NCBI RefSeq assembly: GCF_000420525.1
Contig: NZ_ATVC01000006.1
Coordinates: 1 to 64,000, forward strand
DNA length: 64,000 bases
Direction: 5' to 3'
DNA from: Aquaspirillum serpens DSM 68
GTDB lineage: Bacteria > Pseudomonadota > Gammaproteobacteria > Burkholderiales > Aquaspirillaceae
In this document: positions 40,702 through 50,530 of the stretch, in pieces
How the letters are laid out: the number at the start of each line of letters is the position of its first letter
Numbering within the stretch: the stretch's first letter is position 1
The notes under the pieces: generated by a model
What the model saw: the letters and a program-made list of their open reading frames with translations, nothing else
Told to the model about the DNA's origin: nothing
Databases searched by the model: none
Position numbers and translations under genes: made by a program

Positions 40702-42431
40702 TGCGCTGGCGTGGGGTGCTCGGTGTGCTGGGTGGATGGCTGCTGTGTGCGTCAGCATTGGCGGCGCCGCAGCTGGTTATCCAACTTGCCGATGATTCAT
40801 TGCGTAGCCTGTTAGAAAAACATCTGGAAGTGATGCGCTGGCGCGGTGATGACCGCGTCAGTGAGGCGCAGTGGCAGCGCTTGTTACAACAGACACCGCA
40901 ACATATCCATGATCTATTAGCCAGCGAAGGCTATTTTTCCTCTGTTGTCCGTTTGGACGATACCAGCCACCCACCCCGTTTTATCGTTGAATTAGGCCCA
41001 CAAACGACCATCGGCGAAGTGCAATTTCAGCTCGAGGGCGAGATTGCACAACGCGATGATTATGCGGCACGGCGGCGGCAAATGCGGCTGGCGATGGGGT
41101 TAGAACGGGGCTTGCCTTTTACCAGTGCGTTGTGGGCCGAGGCGAAAAAAAAGGGGCTGCAACAGCTGTTAATTGATCGCTATCCGGCGGCAACACTGAC
41201 GTTTAGCCAAGCAGAGGTTGACCCTGAAACCGCGCAAGCCAAATTAGTCTTACGCTATGACAGCGGTGTCCCCTACCGTCTAGGTGAAATCAGCATTGAG
41301 GGGTTGCAACGCTATCCCGACACCGTGATTCGCCACCTCGCCCCGTTTCAGACTGGCGACGATTACCGACAAGACAGCCTGTTAGATTTTCAAACCGCTT
41401 TGCAAAGCACGCCCTATTTTGCTCGGGTGTTTGTGGATAGTGATGTCAGTTTGGCACAGGCCCAACAAATTCCGGTTCGGGTGGCAGTTGAAGAAGGGCC
41501 ACAACAGCGTTTTGCTTTGGGGGCCGGCTATAGCAGCAACACCGGCTACCGTAGCGAAATCAACTATCGCCATCATAATCTGTTCGGTTGGGGCTGGATG
41601 GCCGAAGCGGGGTTGAAATGGGAACAGAAGCAACAGCAGCTTGAATTGGGTGTACGGCTACCTGTTGATGAAAAAGGCTATCGTCACCGCTTTGCCTTTG
41701 TGGAAGAACGACAAGATTTAGAAAACCTGCCATTACAACGCGACAAAATTTCACTCAGCCGCAGCCGACAACGTCAGCAAATCGATACCACGCTGGCGTT
41801 GCAATACCAACGCGAACGGGCCGAACCGATTGCGGCACCGGTTCGGCGAACACAAGTGTTATGGGCCAACTATGTGTGGAGTCAACGGCAACTGACGCCA
41901 GCCCTCAACCCACAGCGCGGTTACGCGTGGCAATTCGAGCTGGGCGGCGCGGTGCGTGGCGCTTTGTCTGATACGTCAATGGTGCGCGGTTATGCACGCG
42001 GTGTGCGTTATCTCCCTCTGCCGGAACGGCGTTGGGGCTATCTGTTATTGCGTGCCGAGGCGGGGCAAGTGTGGGCAGAGCAAGGGGCGGAAGTTCCCAC
42101 CGATTTGTTATTTCGTATCGGTGGTAGCCAAACCGTTCGCGGCTATGATTTTGAAAGTCTTGGCGTACGACAAGGACAAAGTGTGTTGGGCGGGCGGGTG
42201 ATGATGGCGGCCAGTGCGGAATATGTCTATCCGATGACCCCACAGTGGGGCAGCGCCGTTTTTATTGATGTCGGTGATGCCACTAGCCATTGGCCGGCTT
42301 TAAATTTAAAACGCGGTTATGGCGTGGGGGCACGTTGGGCCAGTCCCGTTGGCCCTTTGGCTTTGGACGTTGCCTATGGCGAAGCGACCCAACGCTGGCG
42401 CTTGCATTTTGCTTTGAATATGGGGTGGTAA
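40701..42431 (+). CDS. tamA: Outer-membrane translocation and assembly module protein TamA
   Basis: Omp85-family barrel that, with TamB, helps insert outer-membrane proteins and connects the two membranes. The 576-residue protein has a signal peptide (residues 1-23, GGWLLCASALAAPQ), about three POTRA domains (including LGEISIEGLQRYPDTVIRHL) and a C-terminal 16-strand barrel. Barrel hallmarks are FRIGGSQTVRGYDFESLG (the conserved VRGY) and the last strand WRLHFALNMGW ending in an aromatic residue. tamB follows without a gap, the normal pairing. Confidence 0.92.
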   Translation: MRWRGVLGVLGGWLLCASALAAPQLVIQLADDSLRSLLEKHLEVMRWRGDDRVSEAQWQRLLQQTPQHIHDLLASEGYFSSVVRLDDTSHPPRFIVELGPQTTIGEVQFQLEGEIAQRDDYAARRRQMRLAMGLERGLPFTSALWAEAKKKGLQQLLIDRYPAATLTFSQAEVDPETAQAKLVLRYDSGVPYRLGEISIEGLQRYPDTVIRHLAPFQTGDDYRQDSLLDFQTALQSTPYFARVFVDSDVSLAQAQQIPVRVAVEEGPQQRFALGAGYSSNTGYRSEINYRHHNLFGWGWMAEAGLKWEQKQQQLELGVRLPVDEKGYRHRFAFVEERQDLENLPLQRDKISLSRSRQRQQIDTTLALQYQRERAEPIAAPVRRTQVLWANYVWSQRQLTPALNPQRGYAWQFELGGAVRGALSDTSMVRGYARGVRYLPLPERRWGYLLLRAEAGQVWAEQGAEVPTDLLFRIGGSQTVRGYDFESLGVRQGQSVLGGRVMMAASAEYVYPMTPQWGSAVFIDVGDATSHWPALNLKRGYGVGARWASPVGPLALDVAYGEATQRWRLHFALNMGW

Positions 42432-45400
42432 GTGCGACGCTTGCTGCGATGGGGAAGTGCTGCTTTCTTGCTTGGGCTGGCCGGCTTGTTGTTGATCTTG
42501 GGGCTACTCAGCAGCGAGGGCGGTAGCCGGTGGGTAGTCGATCAGCTCAATCGTTGGGGACAAGGCGTGGTTTCTATCGCCGATAGCCAAGGAATTGTGA
42601 CCCAACAATGGCAGGCGCAGGGCATTGTTCTGACCTTACCGACCATACAAGTGCGCCTTTCCCAATTGCGTTGGGATTGGGATTTTGCGGCCTTGAGGCA
42701 AGGTCAACTGCATTGGCGGCAATTACAACTTGGGCAGCTACATATTACCAGCCAAGCGGATGATACCCCGCCACAGGCTCCGACCGATTTACAACTGCCG
42801 TTGGCGGTGGCCGTCGATCGCTTTGAACTGGCCGCGTTGTTATGGGGGCCAGAACAGACGCTGTTGATGCAACAAGTGGCGTTGCGTTTTGGCAGCGATG
42901 GCCGACAACATCAATTACAACTGCAACAACTCGATAGCCCACTTCTTCTGACACAAGCACAAGGCCGTCTCCGCCTCGATGGCAAAGCCCCCTTCCCACT
43001 GCAAGCCGATATTGATTTTCAAGCAGGACAAGCCACCGCCCACGGTACCCTCGCCTTGCGCGGTCAATTAGCACGCATCGGTGTTGCCTTACAGGCTCGC
43101 CATGCCAGCGATTTCAATAGCCATCTGCAACTGACTGCTTTTCCCTTTGCCGCTGCGCCGTGGCAAAAAATCGCTTGGTTACAAGGCCATGTGCGGCAGT
43201 TTAATCCGCAACAGTGGTTACCGACTTTACCCGCTGGGCAATGGCAAGCCGAGTTTCGGGCACAGGGCGATCAACAGGCGATGCAAGGCGAATTTTGGTT
43301 AGACAATCAACAGCCGGCCAAGTGGGGGAAGGGTGTGCCGGTGCGGCGCATTGAGGCGAGATGGCAATGGCGCGAACCGAAGCTGATGTTTGACCACTTC
43401 ACAATCGATACCCTCGGCGGGCCATTACAGGCGGCAATGACGGTCAGTGCTGAGCAGCTGCAAGCCCAATTACACACCACACAGCCATTACAACTGGCTC
43501 AGTTGGCCCCTGATTTACCGCCGCTACAACCGGCGTTGGATTTACAACTGGCTGGCCCGTGGCAAGCACTGGTATTACAGGCGAAGGTAACCGAACAGCA
43601 ACGTCGTTTGACGCTTGCCGCTGATTTGGTCGGTGATACTCGGGGCAAATTTGCTTTACAAGCGGTGAAACTGTCACAACTGCGGTTGCAAGATGGGGCA
43701 GGTTCACTACAGGCCACAGGGGCATGGCAAGCTGCAACCAGACAGCAGTCGGCACAGCTTGCACTGACCGGCGAATTACAAGGCTTAAATCCAGCGCACT
43801 ATCATCCAGACTGGCCGCAGGGCAAGCTTGGCTTATCTTTTACCGCCGAAGGGCAATTCAAAGATCAATGGTTAGGAAAACTGCAATTTGCCCTGTTGCC
43901 TAGCCAACTGCAACAACAGCCCTTGCAAGGTGAAGGGGTGTTGCAGTGGCAAGCCGAACGCTTACAGGTACCACAGTTATCACTGCGTCTGGGCAGCAAT
44001 CAACTGTCGCTAGCCGGTGCCTTTGGACAGGTTGGTGACCGATTGACGGCACAGATTAACGCGTCTAACTTGGCTCAGCTGGGTAGTGATTTTAGCGGTC
44101 AGGTACAGGCCAAAGCACACGTTGCTGGCCGTTTTACTGCGCCAGAGGTGCAGTTTGAACTACAAGCCAAACAAGTAGTATGGCCGCAATGGTTGAGTGT
44201 GGCAGAGGCCGAAGGTCGTGGTGAGCTGCAATTAGCGGCTACCAGTCCATTCAAAATCAATGTGGCATTGCGCCAACTGCGTCTGCCACGGCAAAAAATT
44301 GCGGTGTCCCAGCTGTTGTTGCAAGGACAGGGTCAACGCCAGCACCATCAGCTGCAACTGCAAATGACGGCTGATGTCGCAGGGCAAGCGGTACAAAATC
44401 AACTGCGGTGGCAGGGGGGATTTCAAGAGCATGATATGACGTGGCGTGGCACATGGCAGCAATGGCAACAACAAGCTGGTGCCTATTCCGTGACCTTAAT
44501 GGCTCCAACTGCACTGATGATGTCTCCCTCGGCAATCTCGCTAGAAAATGCACGTTTTAAGCTGGCACAAGGTGAACTTAGCCTACAACAGCTGCAATGG
44601 CGGCCACAAGGCTGGCAAAGCCGAGGCTGGGCTAAAGGGATAGTGCCGACTTTGTGGCTACCGGCGGTGTGGCTACAACAACCGGATTGGCACTTAGAAA
44701 GTCAGTTACAACTGGCCGCAGAATGGAATGTGCAAAACCAAGCAGGGGAATGGCAGGGGCAGGTTAATCTACAGCGTGAACAAGGCGATATCACCGTCGT
44801 TCCCCAACACACCGCCAGTCAGCCTTTACCATTACAACTGCGGCAAGCGACATTGCAAGCGGTTTTTGCCCAACAACAACTGACATTGCGGACGCAATGG
44901 CAAAGTGTTGCTGGACAACTGACCGCCTCGGCCCAACTGCCACTACGGCAAGGACAGCTCCACCCAGACAGCCCATTACAAGGCCAAGTGCAATGGCAGT
45001 TAGCAGATTTAACCCCGATTAGCCATGCACTATGGCCGCAGGGAAAAGCCAGTGGTCAATTATCCGCTGCCTTGACCCTTGGTGGCAGTTGGCAACGTCC
45101 TCTGTGGCAAGGTCAACTGTCTGGTGATCGTTTGACGATACAGGCTGAGCAATATGGTATTGCGTGGCAACAGGGCCAACTCCGCGCCCAAATGCGTGAT
45201 AACCGCTTGCAAATTGAAACGCTGAGCTTTCAAGGGCAGCAAGGCAGTCTGCGTTTACAAAATGGTCAATTTGATTTGCTGGCCGCTCCCGTCCGTGGCA
45301 GTGCTGAATTGGTGTTAGATCAACTCTTACTCCGTCAAACCCCATCGCGTGAATTGGTGGTGTCTGGGCAAACTCAAGCGACAGTCGATGCCTCGGGGAT

Positions 45401-46277
45401 ACAGCTGTTGGGTAAGTTGGTGGTGGTGCGGGGGATGATGGATGTGCCCGAGGGCGATGCACCACAACTGGCTGCCGATGTGGTGGTGAAAGGTCGGGCT
45501 CGTCCGTTGCCTGCGCCGCCGGCCACGTTGCCGTTACAGGTGCAGTTAAATATTAGTCTGCCGGAAGAAGCGTTGCATGTGCGGGGACGGGGGTTGGATG
45601 CGTGGTTATCCGGTGAGCTGTTATTAAAAGCCCTTCCCAAACAAGCGCCACAATTAAGTGGTGTGATTCGCGTCGATCGTGGCAAATTCACCGCTTATGG
45701 GCAGGAATTAGCGATTGAGCGCGGCGAAGTGACGTTCCAAGGATTGGCGGAGAATCCGGCGCTGGATATTGTCGCCATGCGCCGTGGTTTGGCTGTGGAG
45801 GCAGGGGTGGCGATCACCGGCTCAGCTTTACAACCAAAAGCGCGTTTGGTGTCAGAACCTACGGTGCCGGATGCCCAAAAATTGTCATGGTTGATTTTGG
45901 GACGGGATAGTTTTGCCGGTGGCAGTAGCGGCGATGTTGGGCTATTGCTAGCCGCTGGCAGTGCTTTGCTATCAGATCGTGATGCTGTGTCGGTGCAACA
46001 GCGTATCGCCGATACGTTTGGTTTAGATGAGCTGTCCATCCGCCAAGTCAAAGGCAGCCAAGCACAAAGCCCACAACAACAACTGCTTTCGGTGGGTAAG
46101 CGTTTATCCGATGCCCTGTCGATTAGCTATCAACAAAGTTTGTCTGGCACGACACAACTGATGTTGATTAGCTACCGATTGTCAAAACATTGGTCGTTGA
46201 TTGGGCGGACTGGCTCGGAAAACGCCATCGATGTTTTTTATACCCTACCGTTTGATCGCCCACCTAAGCGGCCCTAA
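42432..46277 (+). CDS. tamB: Translocation and assembly module protein TamB
   Basis: Large inner-membrane-anchored periplasmic protein spanning the envelope; involved with TamA in outer-membrane assembly and in lipid transport. The 1281-residue protein starts at GTG with an N-terminal membrane helix (AAFLLGLAGLLLILGLL), continues as a repetitive beta-rich AsmA-like groove that is strikingly glutamine-rich, and ends with the TamB (DUF490) domain. The latter includes RGLDAWLSGELLLK, LSWLILGRDS and TFGLDELSIRQVKG. It abuts tamA upstream and its 3' end overlaps the convergent amiC stop by four bases. Confidence 0.93.
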   Translation: MRRLLRWGSAAFLLGLAGLLLILGLLSSEGGSRWVVDQLNRWGQGVVSIADSQGIVTQQWQAQGIVLTLPTIQVRLSQLRWDWDFAALRQGQLHWRQLQLGQLHITSQADDTPPQAPTDLQLPLAVAVDRFELAALLWGPEQTLLMQQVALRFGSDGRQHQLQLQQLDSPLLLTQAQGRLRLDGKAPFPLQADIDFQAGQATAHGTLALRGQLARIGVALQARHASDFNSHLQLTAFPFAAAPWQKIAWLQGHVRQFNPQQWLPTLPAGQWQAEFRAQGDQQAMQGEFWLDNQQPAKWGKGVPVRRIEARWQWREPKLMFDHFTIDTLGGPLQAAMTVSAEQLQAQLHTTQPLQLAQLAPDLPPLQPALDLQLAGPWQALVLQAKVTEQQRRLTLAADLVGDTRGKFALQAVKLSQLRLQDGAGSLQATGAWQAATRQQSAQLALTGELQGLNPAHYHPDWPQGKLGLSFTAEGQFKDQWLGKLQFALLPSQLQQQPLQGEGVLQWQAERLQVPQLSLRLGSNQLSLAGAFGQVGDRLTAQINASNLAQLGSDFSGQVQAKAHVAGRFTAPEVQFELQAKQVVWPQWLSVAEAEGRGELQLAATSPFKINVALRQLRLPRQKIAVSQLLLQGQGQRQHHQLQLQMTADVAGQAVQNQLRWQGGFQEHDMTWRGTWQQWQQQAGAYSVTLMAPTALMMSPSAISLENARFKLAQGELSLQQLQWRPQGWQSRGWAKGIVPTLWLPAVWLQQPDWHLESQLQLAAEWNVQNQAGEWQGQVNLQREQGDITVVPQHTASQPLPLQLRQATLQAVFAQQQLTLRTQWQSVAGQLTASAQLPLRQGQLHPDSPLQGQVQWQLADLTPISHALWPQGKASGQLSAALTLGGSWQRPLWQGQLSGDRLTIQAEQYGIAWQQGQLRAQMRDNRLQIETLSFQGQQGSLRLQNGQFDLLAAPVRGSAELVLDQLLLRQTPSRELVVSGQTQATVDASGIQLLGKLVVVRGMMDVPEGDAPQLAADVVVKGRARPLPAPPATLPLQVQLNISLPEEALHVRGRGLDAWLSGELLLKALPKQAPQLSGVIRVDRGKFTAYGQELAIERGEVTFQGLAENPALDIVAMRRGLAVEAGVAITGSALQPKARLVSEPTVPDAQKLSWLILGRDSFAGGSSGDVGLLLAAGSALLSDRDAVSVQQRIADTFGLDELSIRQVKGSQAQSPQQQLLSVGKRLSDALSISYQQSLSGTTQLMLISYRLSKHWSLIGRTGSENAIDVFYTLPFDRPPKRP

Positions 46278-47659
46278 CTGCGAGCGACGATTGGGCCGCG
46301 ATTGGTATAGGACTTAATGCCTTGCAACATGGCATCGGCAATGCGCTCTTGATGGGCGCGATTGACCAGTTTGGCTTCTTCATCGGGATTACTGATAAAC
46401 GCCGTTTCGACCAAAATCGAAGGAATATCAGGCGCTTTCAGTACCGCGAATCCTGCTTGTTCAACCTGATTTTTGTGCAAGCGGTTAATGCCACCGAGTT
46501 GTTTTAACACCGAGTTGGCTAAACGCACGCTGTCGTTGATGGTGGCGGTTTGGGTCAGATCCAGCAGGGTGTGGGCCAGATATTTATCTTTGGTGTTGAT
46601 TTTCACTCCACCGACCAAATCGGCATCGTTTTGTGTTTGAGCCAACCATTTGGCGGCGGTGCTGGTGGCGCCCTTCTCAGATAAGGTAAAGACTGACGAG
46701 CCGCGTGCACTCGATTGAATAAAAGCATCGGCATGAACCGAGATAAATAAATCGGCGCGCACCTGTCGTGCTTTGGCGACGCGAACCCCAAGCGGAATAA
46801 AAATATCGGCATCGCGGGTGAGATAGGCACGCATACCAGGCATGGCATCAATACGTTTTTTCAATAAGCGCGAAATCGCCAATACCACATCTTTTTCTCG
46901 CGTCCCCGATGGCCCAATGGCGCCTGGGTCTTCCCCGCCGTGGCCTGGGTCGATCATGACTGTAAACGGGCGTGTCCCACGGCTGTTATTTTTACTCGGC
47001 TTGTCATCATCGTCTTGATCGCGTTTGCTTTCTCGACGTGGTTTATCGTTTTTATCTGCCTTGGCTGTCTTTTCTGGTTCTGTTGAGTCCGGCTTATCGC
47101 CTTTGTTATCGCGTTCTGCTTTTTTCTGATTTTTTTCTGGCTGACTTTGTGCGCTCTTGTCGTCTTTGTCTAAGTCGCCTTTGTTGAATTCATTGAGCAG
47201 TGCTAACAGTGGGTCATCGCTGTGGGTTGGGTAGAGATCGATCACCAGCCGATGCCGATATTCCGCCACCGGCGGCAGGGTAAAGACCTGTGGACTGACT
47301 TCGTTTTTGAGGTCGAGCACGATGCGTACGGTGGTTGGTGTAAATTGACCCGCCCGTGCTGCACGGATAAAGGGATCGTCAACCACTTGTCCATTGAGCG
47401 CTCGCAGCATGGCATTGAGCTGCACCCCTTCCACATCCACTACCAATCGTTCAGGGTCTTTAATGGTGAAATATTTGAACTTCAGAGAATTGGAAGCTTC
47501 GAGCGTGACGCGGGTATAGGTGTCCGAAGGCCATGTCCGCACAGCAATAATCTCACTGGCAGCCGCTGCCATACCCACTCGCGACACGGTGAGCAGTAAA
47601 CCAGCTGCACCCGCTTGTAACAAACGGCGGCGGTTTAGATTGATAGCGTGTTCAGACAT
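46274..47659 (-). CDS. amiC: N-acetylmuramoyl-L-alanine amidase AmiC, Tat-exported
   Basis: Zinc amidase that splits septal peptidoglycan during cell separation. The 461-residue protein begins with a twin-arginine signal (NLNRRRLLQAGAAGLLLTVS), followed by an AMIN domain (residues about 35-145), a long Lys/Asp-rich linker (about 150-230), and the amidase_3 domain. The amidase shows FTVMIDPGHGGEDPGAIGP, ISVHADAFIQSSARGSSVFT and PSILVETAFISNPDEEAKLV. The ATG at 47659 is chosen to place the Tat motif at the N-terminus. The start lies within the end of tsaE. Confidence 0.94.
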   Translation of the reverse strand: MSEHAINLNRRRLLQAGAAGLLLTVSRVGMAAAASEIIAVRTWPSDTYTRVTLEASNSLKFKYFTIKDPERLVVDVEGVQLNAMLRALNGQVVDDPFIRAARAGQFTPTTVRIVLDLKNEVSPQVFTLPPVAEYRHRLVIDLYPTHSDDPLLALLNEFNKGDLDKDDKSAQSQPEKNQKKAERDNKGDKPDSTEPEKTAKADKNDKPRRESKRDQDDDDKPSKNNSRGTRPFTVMIDPGHGGEDPGAIGPSGTREKDVVLAISRLLKKRIDAMPGMRAYLTRDADIFIPLGVRVAKARQVRADLFISVHADAFIQSSARGSSVFTLSEKGATSTAAKWLAQTQNDADLVGGVKINTKDKYLAHTLLDLTQTATINDSVRLANSVLKQLGGINRLHKNQVEQAGFAVLKAPDIPSILVETAFISNPDEEAKLVNRAHQERIADAMLQGIKSYTNRGPIVARS

Positions 47660-48108
47660 GTGCGTCCCGTATCTGTATGAGAAAAAAGCTGCAACACCCG
47701 ACCCGTATTTTGCACCGCAAGCGAAAGCGTGAGGTCGGGCGGTGGGGTTAAACCGGCGGCCTTGTCGGGCCATTCAATCAAGACCAACGATTGTGGATGA
47801 AAATATTCATCAAATCCCGCTTCAAACCACTCATCGGGGTCGGCAAAACGATAGAGGTCGAAATGATACACTTCTGCTTTTGCCAAAGAATAGGGCTCAA
47901 CGAGGGTATAAGTCGGGCTTTTGACTCGGCCTTGATGACCCAATCCTCGCAGCAAACCACGGCTGAGGGTGGTCTTCCCTGCCCCTAAGTCACCTTGTAA
48001 ATAGACGGTCATGCCGGCCTGCAAACACTGTGCCAGTGCGTGGCCTGCGGCCAAAGTGGCCTCTTCATCAGGCAAATCAATCGTCAGGCTGTCAAAAGAA
48101 TAGGTCAT
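47635..48108 (-). CDS. tsaE: tRNA t6A biosynthesis ATPase TsaE
   Basis: ATPase that cycles the TsaBD complex making threonylcarbamoyl-adenosine in tRNA. The 157-residue protein has Walker A LQGDLGAGKTTLSRGLLRGL, VKSPTYTLVEPY with the switch threonine, FDLYRFADPDEWFEAGFDEY, and VLIEWPDKA. The ATG at 48108 is preferred over the extension to 48174, which overlaps queG. It overlaps amiC by 25 bases, the usual pairing, and diverges from queG. Confidence 0.95.
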   Translation of the reverse strand: MTYSFDSLTIDLPDEEATLAAGHALAQCLQAGMTVYLQGDLGAGKTTLSRGLLRGLGHQGRVKSPTYTLVEPYSLAKAEVYHFDLYRFADPDEWFEAGFDEYFHPQSLVLIEWPDKAAGLTPPPDLTLSLAVQNTGRVLQLFSHTDTGRTCLNTLSI

Positions 48109-48135
48109 AAATGGTAAACAATTTATCAAATAGCG

Positions 48136-49200
48136 GTGCCGCAAGTGGTTGATTATCGCGGATTTCTTGAGCAAATCAAAGTCTGGGCCGATGAGTTAGG
48201 CTTTTCTGGATTATCGATCAGTGCGGCTCGTATTTCACCGGATGCCGTGGCACGTTTGCAAGCATGGTTGGCCGAAGGCTGTCATGGTGAGATGGGCTAT
48301 TTACAACATCATGCCCATTTACGCGCCGATCCGACGCAACTGGTTGAGGGTGCGGTCAGTATTTTATCGCTGCGGATGCCTTATTTACCGCATTCCCCTG
48401 CCGAGGCACAACAGGCGCTTGCTCAACCGCAGCAAGGGTATATTTCTCGTTATGCCTTAGGGCGCGATTATCACAAAGTATTGCGACAACGCTTACAAAA
48501 ATTGGCAACCCAGATGACAGAATATCTTGGGCCATTTGGTTATCGTGTTTTCACTGATAGTGCGCCGTTAATGGAAGTGGAATTAGCGCAGGCGGGGGGG
48601 CTGGGCTGGCGCGGTAAACACACTTTATTGCTCGATGGCCGTGAAGGATCGTTTTTCTTTTTGGGTGAAATTGTGACCGATTTGCCGTTGCCGACAACGG
48701 AACCTGTGCCGGCCCATTGTGGGCGCTGCCGTCGTTGTTTAGATGCCTGCCCCACTGGTGCAATTGTGGCGCCGTACAAGGTTGATGCGCGGCTGTGTGT
48801 GTCTTACCTGACGATTGAACATCGTGGCCCAATTCCACACCCTCTGCGCCCTTTATTGGGTAATCGCATTTATGGTTGTGATGATTGTCAGTTGGTGTGC
48901 CCGTGGAATCGGTTTGCCCAACTGAGTCCCCTGACCGATTTTGCAACTCGTCATCAGCTCGATCAATTAACGCTGGTTGAACTGTTTAGTTGGACTGAGG
49001 CCGAATTTGCCCAAAGAATGGCCGGCAGTGCGATCTATCGGATTGGTTTTGAGCAATGGTCGCGTAATATTGCTGTGGCTTTAGGTAATGCGCCTACACA
49101 GCCAGAGGTGATTCAGGTTTTACAACAACGGGCGGCAGATACTTCGGATTTAGTGCGGGAACATGTCGGGTGGGCGTTGGCACAACATGGCGTGGTATGA
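48136..49200 (+). CDS. queG: Epoxyqueuosine reductase QueG
   Basis: Performs the last step of queuosine synthesis on tRNA using cobalamin and two [4Fe-4S] clusters. The 354-residue protein has YALGRDYHKVLRQRLQ, DSAPLMEVELAQAGGLGWRG, and the cluster motifs CGRCRRCLDACPTGAI and GCDDCQLVCPWN. The C-terminal HEAT-like helices end REHVGWALAQHGV. The start is a GTG 27 bases from the divergent tsaE start; a TTG a few codons later is possible. It is normally next to tsaE/amiC in proteobacteria. Confidence 0.95.
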   Translation: MPQVVDYRGFLEQIKVWADELGFSGLSISAARISPDAVARLQAWLAEGCHGEMGYLQHHAHLRADPTQLVEGAVSILSLRMPYLPHSPAEAQQALAQPQQGYISRYALGRDYHKVLRQRLQKLATQMTEYLGPFGYRVFTDSAPLMEVELAQAGGLGWRGKHTLLLDGREGSFFFLGEIVTDLPLPTTEPVPAHCGRCRRCLDACPTGAIVAPYKVDARLCVSYLTIEHRGPIPHPLRPLLGNRIYGCDDCQLVCPWNRFAQLSPLTDFATRHQLDQLTLVELFSWTEAEFAQRMAGSAIYRIGFEQWSRNIAVALGNAPTQPEVIQVLQQRAADTSDLVREHVGWALAQHGVV

Positions 49201-49251
49201 TGCCGCAGCCCCTCAAACAGCCATTTGTTTTTTGAAAGTGAGTAAGACGGA

Positions 49252-50067
49252 ATGAGCACAGCCGACCGGCGGCCAATAGGCGTTTTTGATTCTGGGATTG
49301 GCGGATTGACAGTGGTTCGCGCATTGATGGACCGATTGCCGTTTGAAGATATTGTCTATTTTGGTGACAGTGCTCGGGTGCCGTATGGGGTGAAATCTGT
49401 CGCTACGATTGAAGACTTTACCCGTCAAATTGCCGAGTTTTTGCTACAGCGTGAAGTCAAAGCCTTGATTATTGCGTGTAATACGATGGCGGCGGTGGCG
49501 GTTGAGGTGGTGAAACAGGTGGCGGGTGCGGTGCCGGTGCTGGATGTGATTGATGCTGGGGCGCGTGCCGCAGCACGGGTCACGCGTTCTGGGGCGATTG
49601 GTGTGATTGCCACGCCGACCACGGTGAATAGCAATGCCTATGCGCGGGCGATTCATCATCTTCATCCTGATGTGCGGGTGTATTCGCAAGCCTGTCCGTT
49701 GTTTGTGCCGTTGGTGGAAGAGGGATGGCTAGATCATCCGGTAACGCGGTTGACGGCGGAAGAATATCTGAAGTCTGTGTTAGTCGAGGATGTGGATACG
49801 CTGGTGTTGGGCTGTACCCACTATCCTTTGATTAAGCCGTTGTTGCAGCAGGTGTGTGGTGATGAGATGACGATTGTGGATTCTGCTGTTACCACTGCTG
49901 AGGCCACCGCCCGCCGCTTGAGTGAGCTTGGTTTGTTGAATCCCCAGCGAGAGATGCCAAACTATCACTATTATGTGACAGACATTCCTTTACGCTTTCA
50001 AAGCATCGGCGAGCGTTTTCTAGGCCGCTCAATTCGACAACTTGAAATGGTGCGGCTGGGGAGTTAA
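49252..50067 (+). CDS. murI: Glutamate racemase
   Basis: Supplies D-glutamate for peptidoglycan. The 271-residue protein contains PIGVFDSGIGGLTVVRAL, VYFGDSARVPYG, the first catalytic cysteine in IIACNTMAAVAVE and the second in LVLGCTHYPLIKPLL, with conserved spacing. Length is typical. It lies 51 bases after queG and converges with the acetyltransferase gene. Confidence 0.96.
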   Translation: MSTADRRPIGVFDSGIGGLTVVRALMDRLPFEDIVYFGDSARVPYGVKSVATIEDFTRQIAEFLLQREVKALIIACNTMAAVAVEVVKQVAGAVPVLDVIDAGARAAARVTRSGAIGVIATPTTVNSNAYARAIHHLHPDVRVYSQACPLFVPLVEEGWLDHPVTRLTAEEYLKSVLVEDVDTLVLGCTHYPLIKPLLQQVCGDEMTIVDSAVTTAEATARRLSELGLLNPQREMPNYHYYVTDIPLRFQSIGERFLGRSIRQLEMVRLGS

Positions 50068-50072
50068 GAGGA

Positions 50073-50525
50073 TTAAGACAGCTTGCGCGTGAAGTGAAAC
50101 GAGCTGATGATAAAGCCGTGACGGAAGTAGAGGCGGTGGGCATCGGTGCGCCAAGTGCCAGAGTCGAGTACCGACCATTCTGCACCTTGTGCTTTCGCGT
50201 GAGTTTCACACCAATTTAATAACAGACTGCCAATTCCCTGCGCCCGGGCGGCCTCGTCGGTGACCAGATCATCGACATACAGCCGTAAATTCTCGTAGGT
50301 ATTCTCGTATAAACGGTACAAAGCCAAGCCTACGACCACTTCATCTTGTACCGCCACCACCATTCTTGCCCCACCAGCAAACACCCTTTGCATTTTTTCG
50401 GCATAGGCTTCTGGCAACATCGGGCGCAGTTGGCGATGGACCGCTGCAGCACGTTCTAGCCACAGCGGTTCGAGAATCTGCCCTTGTCCATCGGTAATCG
50501 CGATGATGTGTGCAGAACTCGCCAT
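50073..50525 (-). CDS. GNAT family N-acetyltransferase
   Basis: A 150-residue acetyltransferase of unknown substrate. The acetyl-CoA binding motif A is visible in VDDLVTDEAARAQGIGSLLL (Q/R-x-x-G-x-G/A type), followed by a motif B region GTWRTDAHRLYFRHGFIISS. No membrane or signal segment. It lies 5 bases downstream of the MaoC gene in the same direction, so the two may be cotranscribed. Confidence 0.88.
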   Translation of the reverse strand: MASSAHIIAITDGQGQILEPLWLERAAAVHRQLRPMLPEAYAEKMQRVFAGGARMVVAVQDEVVVGLALYRLYENTYENLRLYVDDLVTDEAARAQGIGSLLLNWCETHAKAQGAEWSVLDSGTWRTDAHRLYFRHGFIISSFHFTRKLS

Positions 50526-50530
50526 CGTGA

